Source of the DNA: Flammeovirgaceae bacterium UBA2371
GTDB lineage: Bacteria; Bacteroidota; Bacteroidia; Cytophagales; Cyclobacteriaceae
Direction: 5' to 3'
Length of the DNA stretch: 64,000 bases
Assembly (NCBI GenBank): GCA_002345965.1
Contig: DDTF01000045.1
Span: forward strand, 54,531 to 118,530
The position numbers and the translations under genes are program-made. Positions 52,771 through 59,776 of this stretch are shown here, one piece after another. The first letter of the stretch is position 1, and each line of letters starts with the position of its first letter. Under the pieces are notes generated by a model that saw only the letters and a program-made list of their open reading frames with translations, did no database searches and was not told the DNA's origin.

Positions 52771-53328
52771 TCAATCTAATTTTTCGACCTGCATATAATT
52801 AAGCTCTACCGGAGTATTACGTCCGAAAATCTTAACCATCACATTTAGTTTTTTCTTCTCTTCGAATATCTCTTCTACAGTGCCGGTGAATCCACTGAAT
52901 GGACCATCCATTACTTTTACAGATTCACCTTTAATAAAAGGAGTCTCCAGTTTCTCTTCAAATTCATCAATCTCTCCTACTTTGCCCAAAATCCGATTGA
53001 CCTCAGACTGACGCAAAGCCACAGGTTCTTTGGAGTTATTGTTTCCGTTTCCTCCCAAAAATCCAATCACCCCAGGAATGTTGTTTACCATGTGGTAAGC
53101 CTCGCCATTACTTAAATCTGCAGAAACTAACACATAGCCGGGAAAGAAGTTGCGCTCTCTTACTCGCTTCTTTCCGTTTCTCATTTCATAGACTTTTTCT
53201 GATGGAATAAGAATCTGTGGAATGAACTCAGTAAGCTTGGATCTTTCAACCTCCGTTTCGAGGTAAGATTTAACTTTCTTTTCTTTTCCGCTGATTACGC
53301 GAAGTACAAACCATTTTAGCTCACCCAT
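52771..53328 (-). CDS. nusG: Transcription termination/antitermination protein NusG
   Basis: Couples RNA polymerase to Rho or to the ribosome via S10. 185 residues from the ATG at 53328; a GTG one codon earlier is possible. N-terminal NGN domain (WFVLRVISGKEKKVK; RNFFPGYVLV; NIPGVIGFLG) and C-terminal KOW (VKVMDGPFSGFTGTVEEI). Nine bases after secE. Confidence 0.97.
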   Translation of the reverse strand: MGELKWFVLRVISGKEKKVKSYLETEVERSKLTEFIPQILIPSEKVYEMRNGKKRVRERNFFPGYVLVSADLSNGEAYHMVNNIPGVIGFLGGNGNNNSKEPVALRQSEVNRILGKVGEIDEFEEKLETPFIKGESVKVMDGPFSGFTGTVEEIFEEKKKLNVMVKIFGRNTPVELNYMQVEKLD

Positions 53329-53337
53329 CACCCGCGC

Positions 53338-53529
53338 TTAAAATTCTTTATAGAAAAATTCTAAGGCATTTTTGAAGCCTAAATCTATTAATCCAATTAC
53401 CATGGCAAAGATCAATGAAGCAACCAGCACCAGTATGGCGCTACTTTGGAGTTCAGCAAACTTTGGCCACGACACCTTGTTGCGAATCTCGTCTATCGAA
53501 TCAAGTATGTAGTTTTTTACCTTTTCCAT
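53338..53529 (-). CDS. secE: Preprotein translocase subunit SecE
   Basis: Essential SecYEG clamp subunit. 63 residues from the ATG at 53529, the short single-helix form. An amphipathic start, IDEIRNKVSWPKFAELQSSA, contains the conserved VSWP, and one membrane segment covers about residues 32-50. It lies between tRNA-Trp and nusG. Confidence 0.93.
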   Translation of the reverse strand: MEKVKNYILDSIDEIRNKVSWPKFAELQSSAILVLVASLIFAMVIGLIDLGFKNALEFFYKEF

Positions 53530-53620
53530 CACTTCTTTTGATCGTTCAAGTCTGTTTGTCAGACTTTGTAAACTTTTAATTTCAAATTCCTTTAAAAAAG
53601 GACATTTTCTCTATTTTTTG

Positions 53621-53693
53621 CACGGGTGGAGAGACTCGAACTCCCAGCCAATGGTTTTGGAGACCACTACTCTACCAATTGAGCTACACCCGT
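53621..53693 (-). tRNA. tRNA-Trp (CCA)
   Basis: 73 bases. Acceptor ACGGGTG pairs with CACCCGT; anticodon stem GTGGT/ACCAT carries loop CTCCAAA with anticodon CCA; T-arm GGGAGTTCGAGTCTCTC. The 3' CCA is not encoded. It lies upstream of secE, a usual place in Bacteroidota. Confidence 0.95.
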
Positions 53694-53733
53694 TTTTACG
53701 TCAAATCAGGGCTATTAAACCTTTTTCTTTAGC

Positions 53734-53765
53734 GGAAACCACTCAACCCTCTGAGCTGCACCCGT
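53734..53765 (-). pseudogene. Partial copy of a tRNA-Trp 5' half
   Basis: The minus strand reads ACGGGTGCAGCTCAGAGGGT and continues TGAGTGGTTTCC, closely matching the acceptor, D-arm and start of the anticodon arm of the tRNA-Trp gene 40 bases downstream. The 3' half is missing. It lies within the leader between the promoter at 53787 and the intact tRNA, so it would be transcribed. Confidence 0.6.
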
Positions 53766-53786
53766 GTACTCAGCCCAAAAGGACTG

Positions 53787-53817
53787 CAAATGTAGAACAA
53801 AAACCAGCTAAAACAAA
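53787..53817 (-). promoter_or_regulatory. Promoter of the tRNA-Trp-secE-nusG-rplK operon
   Basis: Minus strand: TTTG (53817-53814), 19 bases, TACATTTG (53794-53787), then CAGTCC. Full consensus match. The -33 box overlaps the T tract of the tuf terminator. Confidence 0.8.
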
Positions 53818-53848
53818 AACGTTCCTGAGAAAATTCTCAGGAACGTTT
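53817..53848 (-). terminator. Terminator of tuf
   Basis: AAACGTTCCTGAGAA and TTCTCAGGAACGTTT form a perfect 15-bp inverted repeat around AA. On the minus strand it is followed by TTTTTGTTTT. It lies 20 bases after the tuf stop. Confidence 0.85.
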
Positions 53849-53867
53849 CTTATTGATTATCAGTGTA

Positions 53868-55055
53868 TTAGTCTAAGATCTCAGTTACCTGACCAGACCC
53901 TACAGTACGGCCTCCTTCGCGGATCGCGAAACGAAGTCCTTTCTCCATAGCAATCTTGTTGATCAAGGTCACATCGATTGATACGTTATCACCAGGCATA
54001 ACCATCTCTACACCTGCAGGCAACATGATCTCGCCAGTTACATCTGTAGTGCGGAAATAGAACTGAGGACGGTATTTGTTGAAGAATGGAGTGTGACGTC
54101 CACCTTCTTCTTTGCTCAATACGTAAACCTCGGCTTTGAATTTAGCATGAGGTGTTACTGAATTAGGCTTACAGATTACCATACCACGGCAAATCTGATC
54201 TTTTTCAATACCCCTAAGCAATAGACCTACGTTGTCACCAGCTTCTCCTCTGTCAAGGATCTTACGGAACATCTCCACACCAGTGATGGTAGAAGTAAGC
54301 CCTTCAGCTCCCATTCCAAGAATTTGAACAGGATCACCCGTGTTGATGATACCACGCTCGATACGGCCAGTAGCAACTGTACCACGACCTGTGATTGAGA
54401 ACACGTCCTCAACAGGCATCAAGAAATCTTTGTCAACCAAACGAGTAGGTAAAGGAATGAACTCGTCAACAGCTTTCATCAGCTCTTCAACTTTTTCAAC
54501 CCACTTAGGCTCATCGTTAAGAGCACCCAAAGCTGAACCTTGGATAACTGGTGTATTGTCACCAGGGAAGTTGTAGTAAGTAAGGAGTTCTCTGATCTCC
54601 ATTTCTACCAACTCCAACAATTCTGCATCATCCACCAAGTCCACTTTGTTCATGAATACTACAAGAGCAGGTACACCTACCTGACGAGCCAATAGGATGT
54701 GCTCGCGAGTTTGAGGCATAGGTCCGTCAGTAGCGGCAACCACTAAGATGGCACCGTCCATCTGAGCAGCTCCAGTAACCATGTTTTTTACATAGTCAGC
54801 GTGGCCTGGACAGTCAACGTGTGCATAGTGACGGTTTTCAGTTGCGTATTCAACGTGTGAAGTATTGATTGTAATACCTCTTTCTTTTTCTTCAGGAGCG
54901 TTGTCAATAGAAGAGAAATCTCTCATTGAAGCAAGTCCCTTATTTGCCAATACCTTTGTAATCGCTGCTGTGAGCGTTGTCTTTCCATGGTCAACGTGAC
55001 CAATGGTTCCAATATTTACGTGAGGTTTTGAACGGTCAAATTTTTCTTTAGCCAT
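53868..55055 (-). CDS. tuf: Elongation factor Tu
   Basis: Delivers aminoacyl-tRNA to the ribosome. 395 residues. G1 GHVDHGKTT, DCPGHADYV, NKVDLVDD; domain II contains the aminoacyl-tRNA-binding region GRGTVATGRIERG. It is preceded by three tRNA genes on the same strand and no promoter is seen in the 258-base gap, so it is probably expressed from the promoter before tRNA-Tyr. Confidence 0.99.
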   Translation of the reverse strand: MAKEKFDRSKPHVNIGTIGHVDHGKTTLTAAITKVLANKGLASMRDFSSIDNAPEEKERGITINTSHVEYATENRHYAHVDCPGHADYVKNMVTGAAQMDGAILVVAATDGPMPQTREHILLARQVGVPALVVFMNKVDLVDDAELLELVEMEIRELLTYYNFPGDNTPVIQGSALGALNDEPKWVEKVEELMKAVDEFIPLPTRLVDKDFLMPVEDVFSITGRGTVATGRIERGIINTGDPVQILGMGAEGLTSTITGVEMFRKILDRGEAGDNVGLLLRGIEKDQICRGMVICKPNSVTPHAKFKAEVYVLSKEEGGRHTPFFNKYRPQFYFRTTDVTGEIMLPAGVEMVMPGDNVSIDVTLINKIAMEKGLRFAIREGGRTVGSGQVTEILD

Positions 55056-55313
55056 ATTTGAAAATCCCAGTTAAAATGTAAAGTATATTAAGTTTAAAGT
55101 GTACTCATTTAAGTTAGTCTTCCCCGTATGAGAAAACTGCACCCTAAACATGATAAGCCTGTCGAATAGGTTTATTCGCCTGCAAAAGCAGGTTTTTAAT
55201 ATCTCTGGTAATTCTAAGATGTTCGCTACGCATCTATTAACAGTGATTTTACAATACGTTGTTGTTTGGCACTTTTGCCAAACTTTGACCCCTCTCAAAT
55301 TACTTTGAGATTG

Positions 55314-55385
<72 letters not shown>

Positions 55386-55390
55386 TTGAT

Positions 55391-55454
55391 AATTCAAGGT
55401 TTCAAATTCTAATTCAAAATTCAGATCTAAATTTCAAATTTTGAACCTTGAATT
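55391..55454. repeat. AT-rich inverted repeat between tRNA-Thr and tRNA-Gly
   Basis: AATTCAAGGTT (55391-55401) and AACCTTGAATT (55444-55454) are exact inverted copies, with further TTCAAATT repeats between them. It could act in tRNA precursor processing or be neutral sequence. No T run follows, so it is not a standard terminator. Confidence 0.45.
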
Positions 55455-55532
55455 TGATCTCTCAAAAACGAGCGGAAACCCCAATAGCTTTCGGGACGAA
55501 CCCAGGCACTATAGAAGATATCGCGCTCAAAG

Positions 55533-55605
55533 AGCGGGAGACGAGGCTCGAACCCGCGACCTACAGCTTGGAAGGCTGTCGCTCTACCAACTGAGCTACT
55601 CCCGC
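55533..55605 (-). tRNA. tRNA-Gly (TCC)
   Basis: 73 bases. Acceptor GCGGGAG/CTCCCGC; anticodon arm ACAGC-CTTCCAA-GCTGT gives TCC; T-arm GCGGGTTCGAGCCTCGT. Twelve bases from tRNA-Tyr. Confidence 0.95.
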
Positions 55606-55617
55606 TTGTTAAAATAG

Positions 55618-55700
55618 TGGGGAGAGCAGGATTCGAACCTGCGAAGACATAAGTCAACAGATTTACAGTCTGTCCTCGTTGGCCGCTTGAGTATCTCCCC
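55618..55700 (-). tRNA. tRNA-Tyr (GTA)
   Basis: 83 bases with a long variable arm, as for bacterial tRNA-Tyr. Acceptor GGGGAGA/TCTCCCC; anticodon arm CAGAC-TGTAAAT-CTGTT gives GTA; T-arm GCAGGTTCGAATCCTGC. Confidence 0.95.
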
Positions 55701-55791
55701 TACTCTTTCCACACGTTGTTAAAGAACGTCATAAAGACCTATTACTAAATCCTTATGCCCATCTTAAGGGCATTCCCGAAAAATAGGAGTG

Positions 55792-55822
55792 CAAAATTAT
55801 ACGGTTTTTCGGTTTAGACAAA
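55792..55822 (-). promoter_or_regulatory. Promoter of the tRNA-Tyr-Gly-Thr-tuf operon
   Basis: Minus strand: TTTG (55822-55819), 19 bases, TAATTTTG (55799-55792), followed by CACTCC. Full consensus match about 90 bases before tRNA-Tyr. Confidence 0.8.
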
Positions 55823-55893
55823 CGAAGATCTCAGATTTGTGGTAATTCAGACAAAGGTTCTCCCAACCCTGCACCAAGTCAGAAGAAAGATCA

Positions 55894-56202
55894 CTACATC
55901 AAGACAATTTCCCGTACTACATCCTTACCAAACTCTTTTTGAAAAATATCAAGGATTTGGCCTCTGTGAAGGCTAATGTCATGTTTCATGGCCGCTGACT
56001 CTATTTGTACAAACAATACTTTGTCCTTAATAAAGACCTTTTTGGTTCTTTTTGCGATGGGTTTGCCCACCAGCCTTTCCCAGGAGCCAACAATATTTGC
56101 CGCATCGAATTTTGACTTAATATGATAAGAATTCAATAAATTACTAATGGCCTGACCTATGTGTACCGCGTCCCCGTTTCCTGAGTCAAATTTTCTGGCC
56201 AT
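55894..56202 (-). CDS. DUF721 (DciA-like) protein
   Basis: 102 residues. IGQAISNLLNSYHIKSKFDAANIVGSWERLVG (positions 16-47; key W and VG) and KDKVLFVQIESAAMKHDISLH are the DUF721 pattern. Family members related to DciA load the replicative helicase in bacteria lacking DnaC/DnaI. Its start overlaps the recF stop by one base, a DNA-replication context consistent with that role; direct function here is inferred. Confidence 0.85.
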   Translation of the reverse strand: MARKFDSGNGDAVHIGQAISNLLNSYHIKSKFDAANIVGSWERLVGKPIAKRTKKVFIKDKVLFVQIESAAMKHDISLHRGQILDIFQKEFGKDVVREIVLM

Positions 56203-57305
56203 TATACTGCTGTTAATTTCCCGTTTTCAATAAAAAAGAGTTCAGCCTCCACATTTGCCTCTTTTAGCAATCCCTGACTACGGTCTGGCCGAGCATCCGT
56301 TATAAACAATTGACCAAAAGCACCCTCTACCACCAAGGTCACCAGTTTATGAATGCGTTCGTCATCCAATTTGTCAAAAATATCGTCCAGGAGCAGCAAA
56401 GGCTTCACTTTTTTGACATTTTCGATGCTTTTGAACTCTGCCAGCTTTAAGCCGATAAGAAAAGACTTTTGTTGTCCCTGTGACCCAATTCTTTTCAACT
56501 CGAACTGGTTAAGGGTAAACACAAAATCATCTCTATGAATTCCAATGCTGGTACGTTGTATAACGATATCCTTTCTAATGGAGTTCTTTAAAAGAGTGCC
56601 AAAATCCTTTCCAGAGCAATCCGATTTGTATTGAATGTCTACCTCTTCATTGGTTCCTCCTGAGAGAAACACATAATTCTCCTTAAAAAGTGGTAAAAAA
56701 GACGTCAGAAATTCTGTCCTTTTTTGGTGAATGTAATTACCGGAAACAATTATTTTTTGATCATAGGTGTCGAGCAGATCATAGTCGATGCCTTTTTCAC
56801 CCGATTGCTTAAGCAGGCTGTTGCGCTGTTTAAGTTGATTGGAATAAATAATAAGATGTTCGAGGTAGTTCTTGTCCAACTGAGCAATCAGGCTGTCGAA
56901 AAACTTGCGCCTTACTTCTCCACCGCTCCAGATCAACTCTATGTCGTTAGGGGCAATCAAGACGATAGGATACTTTCCAATGTGATCGGAGAGTTTCCGC
57001 GTGTCCATCCCATCTTCCCGAATGGCTTTCTTAGATCCTATCGCATAAGAGCAAATGACTTCACTTTCGTTACCCTCATTGCTGAACTTACCTTTAATAA
57101 TGAATTGATTTTTGCCGTGCTTGATATTCTGAGCATCCACGCCATTCAATGCGCTTTTGGTGAACCCCAGATAGTAAATGGCATCAAGAATGTTGGTCTT
57201 GCCTACCCCATTTTTTCCCAAAAAGCAGTTTACCTTGTTGTTGAAGGTAAATATTGCCTCCTCATAGTTTTTGAAGTCGTATAGAGCGAGCTTTTTAAGG
57301 TGCAC
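56202..57305 (-). CDS. recF: DNA replication and repair protein RecF
   Basis: SMC-like ATPase for single-strand gap repair with RecO/RecR. I use the GTG at 57305 (translated MHLKKLALYDFKNYEE), which gives 367 residues and the normal RecF N-terminus; the ATG at 57371 would add 22 atypical residues and overlap the pdhA promoter. Walker A GKNGVGKTN, the signature GSQGQQKS and Walker B PLLLLDDIFDKLD are intact. Confidence 0.94.
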   Translation of the reverse strand: MHLKKLALYDFKNYEEAIFTFNNKVNCFLGKNGVGKTNILDAIYYLGFTKSALNGVDAQNIKHGKNQFIIKGKFSNEGNESEVICSYAIGSKKAIREDGMDTRKLSDHIGKYPIVLIAPNDIELIWSGGEVRRKFFDSLIAQLDKNYLEHLIIYSNQLKQRNSLLKQSGEKGIDYDLLDTYDQKIIVSGNYIHQKRTEFLTSFLPLFKENYVFLSGGTNEEVDIQYKSDCSGKDFGTLLKNSIRKDIVIQRTSIGIHRDDFVFTLNQFELKRIGSQGQQKSFLIGLKLAEFKSIENVKKVKPLLLLDDIFDKLDDERIHKLVTLVVEGAFGQLFITDARPDRSQGLLKEANVEAELFFIENGKLTAV

Positions 57306-57324
57306 AGGTGAATTATTTGAGGGG

Positions 57325-57356
57325 TTTGGGTATTGATGCCTGCTGCTGTATTTTCG
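57325..57356 (+). promoter_or_regulatory. Probable promoter of pdhA
   Basis: TTTG (57325-57328), 20 bases, TATTTTCG (57349-57356), one mismatch from TAnnTTTG, followed by CAGTTC. It ends 30 bases before the ATG at 57387. Confidence 0.55.
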
Positions 57357-57386
57357 CAGTTCAAATTCCATAAAATTACTAATTAA

Positions 57387-58433
57387 ATGGCCACTACTAC
57401 CCAGTCCAAAGGCAAATCAGCCAAAAAGAGCACAAGCGGCTCAAAAACTGAATTCCCAAAGGAAACCTATTTATTTTGGTATGAGAGCATCCTGCTGATG
57501 AGAAAATTTGAGGAAAAGGCAGGACAGCTATATGGCCAGCAAAAGATTCGCGGATTCTGCCACCTTTATATAGGGCAAGAAGCTTGTGCTGCCGGTGCAT
57601 TTACCGCATTGGAAAAAGGAGACAAATGGATTACCGCTTACCGCGATCATGCGCACCCTCTGGTGTTAGGGTCGAGCCCCAATGCAGTAATGGCTGAATT
57701 GTATGCCAAAGAAACTGGGATCTCGAAAGGAAAAGGAGGCTCTATGCACATGTTTGACAAGGAGCACAATTTTTTTGGAGGTCATGGGATTGTTGGTGGA
57801 CAAATTCCGTTAGGCGCTGGTATTGCTTTTGCCGAGAAGTACAAAGGCACCAAAAACTTGTGCATCTGCTACATGGGCGATGGCGCTGTGAGACAAGGAG
57901 CTTTTCACGAAGCCCTAAATCTGGCCATGGTGTGGAAGCTTCCCATCATTTTTGTAATCGAAAACAACGGATATGCCATGGGAACTTCTGTTCAGCGCAC
58001 CTCCAATGTGACAGAACTGTATACTCTGGCAGACTCTTACGATATGCCTTCTGAACCCGTAGATGGCATGAGCGTGGAAGCTGTACACCATGCAGTGGCC
58101 AAGGCGGCAGAAAGGGCGAGAAAAGGCGAAGGTCCCACATTATTGGAATTCAGAACCTATCGTTATAAAGGACATTCAATGTCTGACCCCGCCAAGTACA
58201 GATCTAAAGAAGAGGTAGAAGAATACAAAAAGAGAGATCCGCTCGAGGTAGTAAAAAATACGATACTCAAAGGCAAAATGGCTACTCAAAAAGAAATTGA
58301 TGCCATTGATGAAAAGGTAAGTGCACAAGTTGAGGAGAGCGTAAAGTTTGCTGAGGAATCAAACTATCCTGACCCAAGTGAGGCCATGAAAGACGTGTAT
58401 GCCCAAAGTGACTACCCATACATCCTGGACTAA
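57387..58433 (+). CDS. pdhA: Pyruvate dehydrogenase E1 component subunit alpha
   Basis: Thiamine-diphosphate-dependent subunit that decarboxylates pyruvate and feeds the E2 lipoyl group. 348 residues. The ThDP motif runs from GDG (164-166) to NN (193-194) in IENNGYAMGT; KGKGGSMHMFD and the phosphorylation-loop-like YRYKGHSMSDP are typical. E1 beta and E2 are not adjacent, as is common in this group. Branched-chain E1 alpha is the main alternative but the sequence favours PdhA. Confidence 0.93.
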   Translation: MATTTQSKGKSAKKSTSGSKTEFPKETYLFWYESILLMRKFEEKAGQLYGQQKIRGFCHLYIGQEACAAGAFTALEKGDKWITAYRDHAHPLVLGSSPNAVMAELYAKETGISKGKGGSMHMFDKEHNFFGGHGIVGGQIPLGAGIAFAEKYKGTKNLCICYMGDGAVRQGAFHEALNLAMVWKLPIIFVIENNGYAMGTSVQRTSNVTELYTLADSYDMPSEPVDGMSVEAVHHAVAKAAERARKGEGPTLLEFRTYRYKGHSMSDPAKYRSKEEVEEYKKRDPLEVVKNTILKGKMATQKEIDAIDEKVSAQVEESVKFAEESNYPDPSEAMKDVYAQSDYPYILD

Positions 58434-58461
58434 TTAAGATGGACGGCCAATTTAAACAGTC

Positions 58462-58492
58462 TTTGTTTAGTATTTGCTAATTCTTAGTTTTG
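58462..58492 (+). promoter_or_regulatory. Promoter of the TPR-protein gene
   Basis: TTTG (58462-58465), 19 bases, TAGTTTTG (58485-58492), followed by CAGCCC. Full match, and the same start region as the ribosomal promoters. It lies about 50 bases before the ATG. Confidence 0.8.
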
Positions 58493-58543
58493 CAGCCCTG
58501 TCTTAACATCACAGGAAAAGGCTTACAGCTATTATTATAAATC

Positions 58544-59230
58544 ATGGCAAAAAAAGAAGAAAATAAGGATCTGCTTGAGAACCCAGAAGCAATCGCAGAG
58601 AAAGTAGAAGGCATTGAGCTTTGGATCGAGGATAACCCCAAAATTGTATTTGGTGTACTGGGTGCTGTAGCATTAATAATAGGCGGTTTTTTCGGATTCC
58701 GTTATTATGTAAGCACTCAGGAAGACCAGGCGCAAAAAGAAATGTTTCAGGCTGTTCACTATTTCGAAGCAGACAGCCTAAATCTTGCCCTTAAGGGAGA
58801 TGGCAATAATCTTGGGTTTGAGCAAATCATTGAAGACTTTGGAATGACCGATGCCGCCAACCTTGCCAATTACTACGCAGGGGTTATTTGCCTGAAGCAA
58901 GGTAAGTTTCAATTGGCTATCTACTACTTTGAGGATTTCAGTTCTAACGACATTATTGTTCAACCACGTGCCTACAGCCTGATGGGCGATGCATACATGG
59001 AGTTGAAAGATTTTGAATCGGCCGCTAAATATTACAACAAGGCAGCCAGCTATAAACCAAACAAGTTTTTCACACCTGCTTATATGATGAAAGAAGCATT
59101 GGCTTATGAAAAACTAAACCAAAACGACAAGGCTGTCAAGGTATACCAAAAAATCATTGATGAGTTTTGGGACTCTGGCGAATATCAAAATGCCAGAAAG
59201 TTTAAAGCCAAACTGGAGCCTAATTCTTAA
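58544..59230 (+). CDS. Membrane-anchored TPR protein
   Basis: 228 residues. A charged cytoplasmic start, one membrane segment at about 34-56 (VFGVLGAVALIIGGFFGF), then a soluble part with TPR-like helix pairs (PRAYSLMGDAYMELKDFESAAKYYNKA; KAVKVYQKIID). The layout resembles YfgM, an ancillary SecYEG-associated protein, but identity is not certain. It has its own ribosomal-type promoter and terminator. Confidence 0.8.
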   Translation: MAKKEENKDLLENPEAIAEKVEGIELWIEDNPKIVFGVLGAVALIIGGFFGFRYYVSTQEDQAQKEMFQAVHYFEADSLNLALKGDGNNLGFEQIIEDFGMTDAANLANYYAGVICLKQGKFQLAIYYFEDFSSNDIIVQPRAYSLMGDAYMELKDFESAAKYYNKAASYKPNKFFTPAYMMKEALAYEKLNQNDKAVKVYQKIIDEFWDSGEYQNARKFKAKLEPNS

Positions 59231-59251
59231 TAAAAACTTTAGATAACTTTG

Positions 59252-59278
59252 AAGGGATAGTTAGCTATCCCTTTTTTT
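59252..59278 (+). terminator. Terminator after the TPR-protein gene
   Basis: AAGGGATAG and CTATCCCTT form a 9-bp stem with loop TTAG, followed by a run of T with one A. It lies 21 bases after the stop and before ribH. Confidence 0.85.
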
Positions 59279-59308
59279 ATTTCCAGCACCCTAAACTACT
59301 ATAATCGC

Positions 59309-59773
59309 ATGGCAGGCACATTAAAATCAGCAACTGGTAAAAGTAAAATCAACTTAAGCACTAAGAAGTTTGGTATTGTAGTCGCTGAATGGAACGAAGA
59401 GATAACCGAAGCCCTTTACGAAGGTGCCTACACTGCATTGATAAAGCTGGGAGCAAAAAAATCCAATCTACATCGGATAACTGTTCCGGGCAGCTATGAG
59501 TTGCCACTGGCGGCTCAAAGATTGGCCAAACAAAAAGAAATTGCTGCGGTTATTTGTCTTGGCTGCATCATACAAGGAGAGACACCGCACTTCGATTACA
59601 TCTGTAATGCCGTAGCCAATGGCATCATGAGAGTGAATCTCGATTCAGGAAAGCCAGTTGCATTTGGTGTGCTCACCACCTTAGATAAAAAGCAAGCACT
59701 GGAAAGGGCAGGAGGTAAACATGGCAATAAAGGAGAAGAGGCTGCGGTAACGGTGGTGGAGATGTTGAAGTGA
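59309..59773 (+). CDS. ribH: 6,7-dimethyl-8-ribityllumazine synthase
   Basis: Penultimate step of riboflavin synthesis. 154 residues. FGIVVAEWNEEITEALYEGA, VPGSYELPLAAQ and GCIIQGETPHFDYIC with the catalytic His (H94) are typical; VAFGVLTT and the C-terminal GNKGEEAAVT follow. It stands alone, not in a rib operon. Confidence 0.96.
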   Translation: MAGTLKSATGKSKINLSTKKFGIVVAEWNEEITEALYEGAYTALIKLGAKKSNLHRITVPGSYELPLAAQRLAKQKEIAAVICLGCIIQGETPHFDYICNAVANGIMRVNLDSGKPVAFGVLTTLDKKQALERAGGKHGNKGEEAAVTVVEMLK

Positions 59774-59776
59774 TAA

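Noticed and set aside
55056..55313. Separate promoter between tRNA-Thr and tuf
   Set aside because: No TTTG-N19-TAnnTTTG match found on the minus strand; tuf is more simply read from the promoter before tRNA-Tyr.
59243..59250. TAACTTTG as a promoter for ribH
   Set aside because: It is directly followed by the terminator stem at 59252 and has no -33 box at the right distance.
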